Virus record (IMG/VR): IMGVR_UViG_3300042332_000231
Location: 1 to 32,198 of that record
Strand: one strand, 5' to 3'
Source of the DNA: a virus
DNA length: 32,198 nucleotides
The notes beneath the pieces were generated by a model, which saw only the letters and a program-made list of their open reading frames with translations, did no database searches and was not told where the DNA came from. The position numbers and the translations under genes were made by a program. Position 1 is the stretch's first letter, and every line of letters begins with the position of its first letter. Positions 5,700 through 12,642 of the stretch are shown here, piece after piece.

Positions 5700-5731
5700 C
5701 AAATATAAAACAAAGGTTTCAATCTACCAAA
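5700..5731 (-). promoter_or_regulatory. Early promoter (Bacteroidota type)
   Basis: TTTG at 5728-5731, a 20-base spacer and TATATTTG at 5700-5707 on the minus strand. It follows the late terminator at 5835-5856, so it starts a new transcription unit covering replication and recombination. The leader contains AATTAAAAACG and ends in ACGCTATG, as at the other two slot promoters. Confidence 0.8.
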
Positions 5732-5834
5732 CTTTTTAACAAATTTTTTTCACTTTTCAATAATTTATAATGATTCTAAATAAGGAACAAGCGTATAAAC
5801 TTACGGAAAGCCTAATAAAATAAGCCTATAAACT

Positions 5835-5856
5835 AAAAAAGGGGTATTCCTACCCC
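5835..5856 (-). terminator. Late-operon intrinsic terminator
   Basis: Minus strand GGGGTA-GGAA-TACCCC followed by TTTTTT. It sits about 25 bases behind the stop of the metallophosphoesterase gene, the last gene of the late unit, and ahead of the early promoter at 5700. Confidence 0.88.
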
Positions 5857-5881
5857 CTAATTAAAAACGCTATACGCAAAT

Positions 5882-6748
5882 TTACAGCGGAAACTTGAAA
5901 CTATCGATATTCTTTACTATCAACTTATCAACTTCTTTGCATTCGATTTTAAGAATTCGTCCGCCTAATGGCTTAGGTGGCGCGCCTCGTTCAACGTGCC
6001 AACCGTATGCGCCTTCGCCGTATTCTTCTTTATAAGTTCCTGTTAACATTAAGTGTAGTTGCTTTTGTTTAATTGAGTAACCCATTTTCGCGTTATGCTT
6101 AATCGTTTCCCTTACGTCGTTACGCGAACTATTTTCGTGAATGTGTCCCATTGTAAACACGTCAAAGTCTTCGTACATTTCAAGCGCTCGCGTAAGGTTT
6201 AACGCGCCCTTAGTAACTACACCTCCACCGCCTGAGCCGTGATAATACTTAACCTTAGTTGTTATTTGAGCGTTTCCGTGGAATGTTTGCCGAATAATTA
6301 CCCAACCGCCATAACCGCCCGTTTGAACATTTGAACCACATTTGTAGTTAAGTAGGTCTACAAAGCGTTGGAGTAAGTCCGTTTCTTGGTATTTAATTAC
6401 TCCCGTTTCGTGGTTACCGTATCCTATTACCTTAATAACGTCTGCATAAGGCTTAAACCATTCCGAAGCCGTTTCAACAATCGAATCTAAATAACGTGCG
6501 TTGTTGTGTTCTTGTCTAATGTCCGATTTGTTGCGGCGATTATCCCCGCGTCCTTGCATAAGGCAAAAGAAATCCCCATTTATAATTACGGGTATATTAT
6601 TCTCCTTACAAAAATCTAAATTCTTTTTAAGTAGTTGCCTATCGCATTTTGGGTTATCCCAATGTAAGTCGCTAAGCATAGCTACGTGAACTTGTTTGCC
6701 TTCAAGTTGCAGTTCGTGGACGTTTCGTCCGTGTTTTATTAAATTCAT
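5882..6748 (-). CDS. Calcineurin-like metallophosphoesterase
   Basis: 288 aa with all the family motifs in order: SDLHWDN (near 26-32), INGDFF (near 56-61), GYGNHE (near 109-114), YYHGSGG and MGHIHE. These supply the Asp, His and Asn ligands of a two-metal site. The substrate is unknown; relatives cleave phosphodiesters or phosphomonoesters in nucleotides, RNA or DNA ends. It is the last gene of the late unit, after the lysis genes, and five bases after the spanin. Its position away from the replication block argues against a SbcD-type recombination role and leaves nucleotide metabolism, counter-defence or host RNA as options. Confidence 0.9.
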   Translation of the reverse strand: MNLIKHGRNVHELQLEGKQVHVAMLSDLHWDNPKCDRQLLKKNLDFCKENNIPVIINGDFFCLMQGRGDNRRNKSDIRQEHNNARYLDSIVETASEWFKPYADVIKVIGYGNHETGVIKYQETDLLQRFVDLLNYKCGSNVQTGGYGGWVIIRQTFHGNAQITTKVKYYHGSGGGGVVTKGALNLTRALEMYEDFDVFTMGHIHENSSRNDVRETIKHNAKMGYSIKQKQLHLMLTGTYKEEYGEGAYGWHVERGAPPKPLGGRILKIECKEVDKLIVKNIDSFKFPL

Positions 6749-6752
6749 AACG

Positions 6753-7220
6753 TTAAATTTGCCCGAAATATCGGAAGAAAAGTCGAACTCGCGAAATAAA
6801 AGTGCTATTCAGGATAAACCGAAGAACAAAACCAACTACAAACGCAATCAAAACTAACCACCAAGAAGTTCGATATTTAACAACCTGAACGGCCTTCGCT
6901 GTTTTCCATTTTGTTTTTCCTTCTATTTTAAGTGTCTTAACTCGTTCTTTATATTCTATTCGTGTTTGAAAACGTGTTTTAGGAATATAAACGTTCTTAA
7001 AATTTACTATGGTGTCCTTAGTTGTTATAAACTTTTCCCAAATTATCGTGTCGTTTTTTATTACGGAAAACGAATCCAAAGTAGTTATTCGTATCGTGTC
7101 GCTATCGTTAACCACCTTTAAGCCGTGTTTAAGCGCCTTTCGGTAGTGGTATTGTGCCTTGCGTTCACTCGAACACGAAAGTAGCGTTAAAACGCATATA
7201 AATGCAAATAAACGAATCAT
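6753..7220 (-). CDS. Single-protein spanin (u-spanin) candidate
   Basis: 155 aa. The N-terminus is a lipoprotein signal with a LLSC lipobox (Cys16), and a single hydrophobic helix (WWLVLIAFVVGFVLRFIL, about 120-137) lies near the C-terminus, followed by a short basic tail. An outer-membrane lipid anchor plus a C-terminal inner-membrane helix is the topology of unimolecular spanins such as T1 gp11, which fuse the two membranes at the last step of lysis. The periplasmic part looks beta-rich (repeated DTI/DTIR-like strands). It overlaps the amidase by four bases and follows holin and endolysin, exactly where a spanin is expected. Confidence 0.75.
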   Translation of the reverse strand: MIRLFAFICVLTLLSCSSERKAQYHYRKALKHGLKVVNDSDTIRITTLDSFSVIKNDTIIWEKFITTKDTIVNFKNVYIPKTRFQTRIEYKERVKTLKIEGKTKWKTAKAVQVVKYRTSWWLVLIAFVVGFVLRFILNSTFISRVRLFFRYFGQI

Positions 7221-7873
7221 AGGCTTTGTAACATTTTAATCATTCTCGGACACGGGTAAATATCCGCTTTATCTTTTCGAACGGAGTTGTGGGTAAATAT
7301 TCCTTTTTCTCCGTCAAAGGCTGCTTTATCTAAACTCCAAATTTCTTTACGATAGGTGTTCGGGATTCCGTACGTTTCGCAAAGATATTCTACAAGTTGG
7401 CGCGTTGATTCTATTTGCGCGTCCGTGTATCTATACCAATGCTTGTAACCTTTGTACGGTTCTTCCAACGTGGTAACGTAAGACGGGTTAACAACCCCAC
7501 CAACGTAATTATAAAATTTGCCGTTTTTTTCTTTGAGCATTCCCCAATTACAAACTTCAATACCTACGCTTAATTTATTCAGGTTCTTATATTTTGAACC
7601 CATACGCGAAAAGTCTTCGTTATCTATTCCCAAGTGCCAACCCCAATGCTTACTAGAAAAGCATTGTACGATTGTTCCGTTTTCTCCTATTACGAAGGCC
7701 GTTGCTATTTGAGATTCGTTGCTATTCCAAAAACGTGCAACCCCTTCAGCGTTTCCATTCCCTGCGGTATGGTGTAGATAAATCTGCGTCTTGTCGCTTG
7801 CTTCTTCGAAGAACTGACCTTTTTTTAGTCGGTGTTGGACTATCTTTTGAATATCTAATTTATTTGAACTCAT
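7217..7873 (-). CDS. N-acetylmuramoyl-L-alanine amidase endolysin (Amidase_2)
   Basis: 218 aa, one Amidase_2 domain. Zinc ligands are likely one of His34/His35 in IYLHHTAGN, His195 in FTHNSV, and Cys208 in YPCP; Glu106 in VGIEVCNWG is a likely catalytic or structural acid. It cuts the amide bond between N-acetylmuramic acid and L-Ala. No signal peptide is seen, so release should depend on the holin encoded just upstream, with which it overlaps by 14 bases. Confidence 0.92.
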   Translation of the reverse strand: MSSNKLDIQKIVQHRLKKGQFFEEASDKTQIYLHHTAGNGNAEGVARFWNSNESQIATAFVIGENGTIVQCFSSKHWGWHLGIDNEDFSRMGSKYKNLNKLSVGIEVCNWGMLKEKNGKFYNYVGGVVNPSYVTTLEEPYKGYKHWYRYTDAQIESTRQLVEYLCETYGIPNTYRKEIWSLDKAAFDGEKGIFTHNSVRKDKADIYPCPRMIKMLQSL

Positions 7874-8279
7874 CCCATTCTTGTTTTTTAGCCGTTATGA
7901 ACTCCTTAAACGACTTTAGAACGTCTTTTTTTGTTACGTCGTAATAACTTTCATTAATACTTTTTAACTCCGTGAAAACGCAATAAAACGTAAATGCCTT
8001 GGTTAAGACTAAATCAACACTAACAAACAATCCGATTAAATCTTCTAGAACGTATTTCTCAAGGAAGAAAACGCAAACAATCGCACCCGCATAAAGCAAA
8101 GTTTTAGAAATCGTACGAGCTAATCCACGTGAACGTAACGGTAACTTTAATTTTTTACTTCGCCATATCCCCGCGCATAAATCAACCCAAATAAATAGGA
8201 TTGTAATTAATACCATTCCTTTAACAGGCGCAAGAATTGAAAGTAGCGAAATTAAAAATAAAAGTAGTTTAGTTTTCAT
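7860..8279 (-). CDS. Phage holin
   Basis: 139 aa. There are three or four hydrophobic stretches: two in the first 40 residues (KLLLFLISLLSIL and GMVLITILFIWVDLCAG), then TISKTLLYAGAIVCVFFLEK and a segment around LIGLFVSVDLVLTKAFTFYC. A basic loop (RSKKLKLPLRSRG) lies between them and the C-terminal tail is charged. The pattern fits the holin family that pairs with phage amidases (toxin secretion/phage lysis holin type). It immediately precedes the endolysin, which supports the role. Confidence 0.85.
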   Translation of the reverse strand: MKTKLLLFLISLLSILAPVKGMVLITILFIWVDLCAGIWRSKKLKLPLRSRGLARTISKTLLYAGAIVCVFFLEKYVLEDLIGLFVSVDLVLTKAFTFYCVFTELKSINESYYDVTKKDVLKSFKEFITAKKQEWDEFK

Positions 8280-8436
8280 TGTGGTAATAGTTCAAAAGTT
8301 GGAATGTCAAAAACACCCCATAGCCTAATGCAAATAGTTTGTAAAAAATATAAGGCGCTTCGAATAAGGCTACCAAAACACCCGTGTAAGATAGTATGTA
8401 ATAAAGTAATGAAAGTCCGCGTAAGTGGTTAAGCAT
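8269..8436 (-). CDS. Small membrane protein next to the holin (55 aa)
   Basis: MLNHLRGLSLLYYILSYTGV, then a second hydrophobic half (FYKLFALGYGVFLTFQLLNY). Two membrane helices are likely. It overlaps the gene before it by eight bases and the holin start by 11, so it is part of the coupled chain. Position and topology suggest an antiholin or second holin, as in many phages with overlapping membrane genes before the endolysin, but there is no family match to back this. Confidence 0.6.
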   Translation of the reverse strand: MLNHLRGLSLLYYILSYTGVLVALFEAPYIFYKLFALGYGVFLTFQLLNYYHNEN

Positions 8437-8629
8437 ATAAAGCGTTTAAGAAGTCGTTTATATTTTCGTACGTGTTTTCGTTAATTGACATCGAAGTATC
8501 GCATAAAATTATTCCTTTATCGGTTGGAACGTGCGCTTGAGTTTCGCTTAAAATTTCCGCTTCGCCTTCGAAAATATATTCGAGTTCGTTCATTACGAAC
8601 CCGCCTTTAATTGTTGTTAGATTAATCAT
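8429..8629 (-). CDS. Small acidic late protein (66 aa), unknown
   Basis: Acidic throughout (ELEYEIFEG-like centre: LEYIFEGEAEILSE) with no membrane segment. It overlaps the fibre-like gene at its start by eight bases. An internal Met (MNELEYIFEG) could be the true start. Perhaps a small structural or chaperone protein for the fibre-like protein upstream; position is the only evidence. Confidence 0.6.
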   Translation of the reverse strand: MINLTTIKGGFVMNELEYIFEGEAEILSETQAHVPTDKGIILCDTSMSINENTYENINDFLNALYA

Positions 8630-9227
8630 ATATTTGAACTATTACGCGTTTGTGTCCTAAGTTGTCGGGTGTCGTTGTTCCGTTTTGAACTGCAAAAATT
8701 AAGTAGTGATTAACCGCAGGATTAAACGAATAAAGAGATATTGCACCTTGTACTAAATCCGAACTTACTCCATTACTTGGAGAATAACAAAATAAATTAG
8801 TTCCGTCAAAATAAAAGTTTCGTTCGAATCGTTGGTGGTAATTTGTAGCAGACATCCCCGAAGCTGTTGCGATTTGTGTTGCACCCGTTAAACTATTTGA
8901 AGTGTTTATATAAATTCTACCCGTTGAAGCCGTTGTTCCTGCGGTTTTCGTTAGTAAATTTTTAATGTAAATTGTGTTATTAGCTACTAAAGTTCCTGAA
9001 GGAATTAAAACGGACGCGCTTATTTGGTTAGTCGTTCCCGTTAAATTAGAACCATTAACACTTGTTAGCGTTCTTGGATTTACACTTGGAACGGGAATAG
9101 CATTAATTATTTCTTCGCCCGTTATGGACTTAGATTCGTAGCCGTCTGCGGTCGTTACCGAAACTTCGAGCAAGTCGCTATTTTGTAAATTTGCACCCTT
9201 TGGGGTTAGTTCACTTATTTTTATCAT
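8622..9227 (-). CDS. Fibre-like or host-contact structural protein
   Basis: 201 aa. The N-terminal ISELTPKGANLQNSDLLEVS stretch is typical of the attachment segment of Bacteroidota phage fibres. It is followed by a Ser/Thr/Asn/Gly-rich beta region (for example TSVNGSNLTGTTNQISASV) and a C-terminal compact domain (YHQRFERNFYFDGTNLF, then VNHYLIFAVQNGT) that could bind a receptor. It lies between the connector gene and the lysis genes, where receptor-binding proteins are common. The small size suggests a short fibre or head decoration instead of a long tail fibre. A 7-bp inverted repeat lies just before the ATG. Confidence 0.6.
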   Translation of the reverse strand: MIKISELTPKGANLQNSDLLEVSVTTADGYESKSITGEEIINAIPVPSVNPRTLTSVNGSNLTGTTNQISASVLIPSGTLVANNTIYIKNLLTKTAGTTASTGRIYINTSNSLTGATQIATASGMSATNYHQRFERNFYFDGTNLFCYSPSNGVSSDLVQGAISLYSFNPAVNHYLIFAVQNGTTTPDNLGHKRVIVQIYD

Positions 9228-9228
9228 T

Positions 9229-9245
9229 TTCTAATTTGATTAGAA
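9229..9245. promoter_or_regulatory. Perfect inverted repeat before the fibre-like gene
   Basis: TTCTAAT-TTG-ATTAGAA, two bases upstream of the ATG at 9227. No T-run follows on the minus strand and no -7 box is nearby. It could be an operator or a translation-limiting hairpin. The preceding gap (9246-9293) is A/T-rich and holds nothing else I can name. Confidence 0.4.
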
Positions 9246-9293
9246 GTTTTTTTAGTTTAATTACGTTTGCCTTTTTTGGCGTGTATGGTTTTT

Positions 9294-9794
9294 TTATATT
9301 ACCCATCCCATATAGTTTGAATCCGAGTTAGGGTAAATGTCCGAGTTACTATTAGTGTAGTATTCAGGAAACGTGTTGCCACTAAAAGCCATATATTGAA
9401 TAAACCGCTCGGTGTAGTTTTGTGCTAAATAACGTTGTTTTTCTATTAAGAAATCCACTTCGTTTTTATCTACATTTGAAGCGTTTTCGCTTGAGTGCTT
9501 AAAGATTCCTTTGTTAGCGATTGTATAAGCCTGAAAAGGTAAAAACTCAACCATAGCCCAATGGATTAACATAGGCTTCAAATAGGTTTCTACTAAATCT
9601 AAATACGGGTTCGCTAAGGTATTATTTACTATATCCGTTTTTATTTTGTCGAGTAATTGCGTTCCCGTGTATTGTTGAATGTGAATATCTTGCGCAACTT
9701 TTATCCATTGTATAAAAGTGTCCGTATCCATATTGCCGTTTGTAGCGGTAAAACGAACTAAATCGTCGCGAGTTATTAATAATGCTTCTGCCAT
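9294..9794 (-). CDS. Head-tail connector protein (DUF6712-like)
   Basis: 166 aa, mostly helical. The N-terminus (ALLITRDDLVRFTATNGNMD, then TFIQWIKVAQDIHIQQYTGT) matches what I remember of DUF6712, a gp6-like connector family in Bacteroidota phages. Its start overlaps the portal stop (TAATG), the usual place for an adaptor that docks under the portal. The C-terminus is rich in Asn, Ser and Tyr. It probably forms the ring between portal and tail. Confidence 0.7.
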   Translation of the reverse strand: MAEALLITRDDLVRFTATNGNMDTDTFIQWIKVAQDIHIQQYTGTQLLDKIKTDIVNNTLANPYLDLVETYLKPMLIHWAMVEFLPFQAYTIANKGIFKHSSENASNVDKNEVDFLIEKQRYLAQNYTERFIQYMAFSGNTFPEYYTNSNSDIYPNSDSNYMGWVI

Positions 9795-11599
9795 TATCTT
9801 GGGTTTATAAATCCTCGGTTCGGCATATCAATAGGACGTGTCGAAACAAGTGAATTGTTTTTAATTTTGTAACCAAATTTCTCCGCTTTTCTTACGGCTA
9901 TTTGTTTAGCTTTAGGACTATTAACGTCTATTCCGAAGCGTGAATCGAATTGCGCGTAAACTTGTTTATTCCAACGGTGGTGGCAATTTGGTCCACCTTT
10001 GTACAACCAAATATCGTAAGTTAGTGCGCCTTCTTTACCGAATCCGATTGTACGGCCTTCCGCGTTTGTGTAGAATCCGTTAACTACGCTTTTACTCATT
10101 CGTAAAATGTCTTCTTTACGATAAATCTTTTTTGCGCTTTTCATTAACTTACAAAAGGGACGCATTTTACCACTTTTACCGCCGTCTTCGCCTTCGTAAA
10201 CATATCGAGTAATAAACTTAACTCCGTCTATTACTTCGTCTTGCTCGGATTTGGAGTTAGGAAAAGCCATTCCCGTGTTTACTAATTCAACCAAACGTGA
10301 GAATAAACTTTTTTCGCCTTTAAGCGTTTTGTTTTCTTCTTCGTCCGTGTCGTAGTCTACGGGTGCTTCGTCTATTAATAACCAATCTTCTTGGGGTTGT
10401 TCGCCGAATTCTTGTAAAGCTAAGGCAATTTGTTCTTCTACGCTTTGGGACTTAAGTTCGGTAGCGTCTGCGCCCGTTTCCTCGGTTACTTGTTCTTCGG
10501 TTGTTGCGTTTTCTAAGTCCGTAAATTCGAGCGGTTTAAGTGTTCTAAAGAATAACTTTAATGATATTCCGTTAAACGCTAATATATTATCAAACGCTTC
10601 TAAGATTTCGTCCTGAAACGGCTTAATAATCATATTGTTAAACAAGATAAACGAATTTTGTAATTCGTCCGCGTTACTTGAGAATCCGTTAGTCGAAGCA
10701 ATGCCGAAAAGTAAAGGCGAAGTAACGTTGTGGCCTAACATTATTTTGCGTAAGCATTCGTCCGATAAATACGTGTAATGGTCGGGCGCGTCGTTTAGTG
10801 GAATATCCTCAACCGTGGTTTTTGATTCTACGTTGGAATTAAACGCAACGATAACTTTTTGACCTTTAGAACCCGTTAACTTGCTTAATACCTTTTGTGA
10901 AATTAAGTCTTGTTGTTCTTCCGAAGGAACTCCGTTGTTAAAGTTAACTACTTTCGTTCCTGAAAAGCCGTTTTGAACTTCGTTAATTAAATAATCGCTT
11001 ACTTCTTCTTCTAAAACTGCGTAAGGTAGTGCGCCTTGGTAGTCGGGATAAGCGTAATACTTCATTCCAACCCCGTAAGGTTTAACGAACATTATTTCGA
11101 TTTTTTCTTTTGAGTGTCCGAATGCAGGAATTCGCATAGGTGGAAACTTACGCACTTCCTTCCAATTATCCGAATAGTAATATCCCGTTACTTCGCCTTT
11201 GTCGTTACATTTTTCAGCGCGTAAAAGATTCACGGGTATGTGGTAAGCCTTTAGAATTTTATCGTGCTTTTCGTTGTAGTGTACTTGTATAGCAAATTGA
11301 CCGAATAACTTACGGTCGAATACCATTTTACGAACGCAATTTTTGCTAAACAAAGTCATCATTTGCGCGTACTCGTTTGGCTTACGCGAAGCGTCTAAAG
11401 CGCTTAAACCTTTTCCGTATATCAAACGCGAAACGTTGTTTATTATCGCGCCGTTTGTCGTTGAATTTGTATACCTATCAATTAGGTAATCGAAGTAGTC
11501 GTTATTTTCTCCCCAACCTACCCACGCGTCGCGTGAGTTTTCCTGAAGTACGGGTTGTTGGTATTCCGCTAATTGTAAAACGTGGACGTTATTACTCAT
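9794..11599 (-). CDS. Portal protein with C-terminal MuF-like extension
   Basis: 601 aa. The first 370 or so residues look like a portal: helical stem region with KCNDKGEVTGYYYSDNW, a wing and crown, and the FGIASTNGFSSNADELQNSF motif typical of Bacteroidota portals. An acidic linker (DYDTDEEENKTLKGEKS) joins a C-terminal domain of about 170 residues with MRPFCKLMKSAKKIYRKEDI and KGGPNCHHRW. The Cys/His pattern recalls the end of MuF-type head morphogenesis proteins. The portal forms the dodecameric DNA channel; the extension may sit inside the head or be co-packaged. The small structural gene before it overlaps by eight bases. Confidence 0.85.
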   Translation of the reverse strand: MSNNVHVLQLAEYQQPVLQENSRDAWVGWGENNDYFDYLIDRYTNSTTNGAIINNVSRLIYGKGLSALDASRKPNEYAQMMTLFSKNCVRKMVFDRKLFGQFAIQVHYNEKHDKILKAYHIPVNLLRAEKCNDKGEVTGYYYSDNWKEVRKFPPMRIPAFGHSKEKIEIMFVKPYGVGMKYYAYPDYQGALPYAVLEEEVSDYLINEVQNGFSGTKVVNFNNGVPSEEQQDLISQKVLSKLTGSKGQKVIVAFNSNVESKTTVEDIPLNDAPDHYTYLSDECLRKIMLGHNVTSPLLFGIASTNGFSSNADELQNSFILFNNMIIKPFQDEILEAFDNILAFNGISLKLFFRTLKPLEFTDLENATTEEQVTEETGADATELKSQSVEEQIALALQEFGEQPQEDWLLIDEAPVDYDTDEEENKTLKGEKSLFSRLVELVNTGMAFPNSKSEQDEVIDGVKFITRYVYEGEDGGKSGKMRPFCKLMKSAKKIYRKEDILRMSKSVVNGFYTNAEGRTIGFGKEGALTYDIWLYKGGPNCHHRWNKQVYAQFDSRFGIDVNSPKAKQIAVRKAEKFGYKIKNNSLVSTRPIDMPNRGFINPR

Positions 11600-11924
11600 A
11601 CATTATAAAGTCGTTAGTTGTTGTATTACTTATATATTGCCCGTCATTAACCGAGAATGTGTCTATTGGTTGATTAGTGCAAAACATACGTTCTTTTAAT
11701 AGTAGGTTTCCGCTTCCGTCTTTAATTACAACCCAATAAAATTGGTTTTCTTCCGTGGGTAAAACTCCGCTAAAATTATAAACGTAATCCCCTGCGGTAA
11801 ACGTTCCTGCAACTACTTGCGTTGTATTCGTGTTTTCGCCCGTTAACTCCAACGTTACGGGAGTTCCGTATCTCGGAATAAAATTAAAGGTTTGGCTTAC
11901 GTTAGTTTCGTTAACTACTATCAT
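11592..11924 (-). CDS. Small beta-rich structural protein (110 aa)
   Basis: Starts MIVVNETNVSQTFNFIPRYG. Repeated beta-strand pattern with Thr/Asn/Gly (ELTGENTNTTQVVAGTF), no Cys cluster and no membrane segment. I use ATG 11924, because a longer frame would include the terminator at 11959-11981. It lies between the tail-tube candidate and the portal. It may be a head decoration, tail-tube or neck protein; the sequence alone does not decide. Confidence 0.65.
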   Translation of the reverse strand: MIVVNETNVSQTFNFIPRYGTPVTLELTGENTNTTQVVAGTFTAGDYVYNFSGVLPTEENQFYWVVIKDGSGNLLLKERMFCTNQPIDTFSVNDGQYISNTTTNDFIMYE

Positions 11925-11958
11925 ATTATTATAACTCCAAATCCGTGTTTTTGTGCAT

Positions 11959-11981
11959 AAAAAAAGGGGTGTCGCCACCCC
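11959..11981 (-). terminator. Intrinsic terminator after the tail-tube candidate
   Basis: Minus strand GGGGTG-GCGA-CACCCC followed by seven T. It lies 24 bases past the stop of the gene at 12005-12565. The portal operon continues beyond it, so it probably reduces and does not abolish downstream transcription. Confidence 0.85.
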
Positions 11982-12004
11982 CTTAACGTTATGAAACAAA
12001 GTTC

Positions 12005-12565
12005 TTAAGAATTAACTACCGTTGGGTTGTTTAATAAAGCAACTAATTGTGCTTCGGTTGCACAATCCAAGAAGTTAGCAGGTACGGCTTCTTGACCTGT
12101 AAAAGTCAAAGAATATCCATTCATATCACCCAAGGCAGTACCATTCGATATAGTACCCGCAGTAACGTCCATTCCTCGCAATAAACCTGCAATAAAGTAT
12201 TGCCCTGCGTTTGTCTCAACAATAATGTTAGGACGTCCGTAAGATAATAATTTAACTTGTTTGTGAGTAATCGCGTCTTGCTTTTTTAATTGAACGCTTA
12301 ATACTTGCTCGAAGAACGTAGTTCCGTTTTCACGTGAACTTGTAATAGTTGTTTCGAACGAGTTTGTACCCTTTAATTCGAATTTGTAAATTGAACTTAA
12401 AGCAGGCAAAGAAATAGCGTTAATAACGTCTGTTAATCCTACCGCGGTGTCGTAAGTAATGTCGGTTTCATCGTAAAGTCCGTAATTAAGTACGTAAAGG
12501 TTTTTCAATCCGCCTACTACGTCTTTACAAGGCTCTAATCTACCGTGTGAAATATCGCAACTCAT
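12005..12565 (-). CDS. Major tail tube protein candidate
   Basis: 186 aa. The N-terminal SCDISHGRLEPCKDVVGGLK is a pattern I associate with structural proteins of flavobacterial phages. It is followed by beta-rich sequence with long strands (IYKFELKGTNSFETTITS, then TTFFEQVLSVQLKKQD), and a C-terminal low-charge segment. The size and its own terminators on both sides suggest a protein made in large amounts: the tail tube, or a second capsid protein. Unlike most siphoviruses it is not next to the tape measure, so the assignment is tentative. Confidence 0.6.
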   Translation of the reverse strand: MSCDISHGRLEPCKDVVGGLKNLYVLNYGLYDETDITYDTAVGLTDVINAISLPALSSIYKFELKGTNSFETTITSSRENGTTFFEQVLSVQLKKQDAITHKQVKLLSYGRPNIIVETNAGQYFIAGLLRGMDVTAGTISNGTALGDMNGYSLTFTGQEAVPANFLDCATEAQLVALLNNPTVVNS

Positions 12566-12587
12566 TTTATTTTAGTTTTTTAATGTT

Positions 12588-12619
12588 AAAAAAAAGGGTG
12601 GTAGTTTTATCCACCACCC
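12588..12619 (-). terminator. Intrinsic terminator after the major capsid gene
   Basis: Minus strand GGGTGGT, loop GGATAAAACT-type, ACCACCC, then eight T. It sits behind the capsid stop and before the tube-candidate ATG at 12565. It would keep capsid mRNA levels above those of later genes. Confidence 0.88.
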
Positions 12620-12642
12620 CGTTATATTTTTGGTTAGGTTGA

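Noticed and set aside
5772-5825. Short plus-strand ORF of 17 codons (MILNKEQAYKLTESLIK) in the early-late boundary
   Set aside because: Protein-like but very short, without a promoter of the usual type; more likely chance or a remnant.
9246-9293. GCC-AAAAAA-GGC hairpin behind the connector gene as a terminator
   Set aside because: Only three base pairs and no T-run follows on the minus strand.
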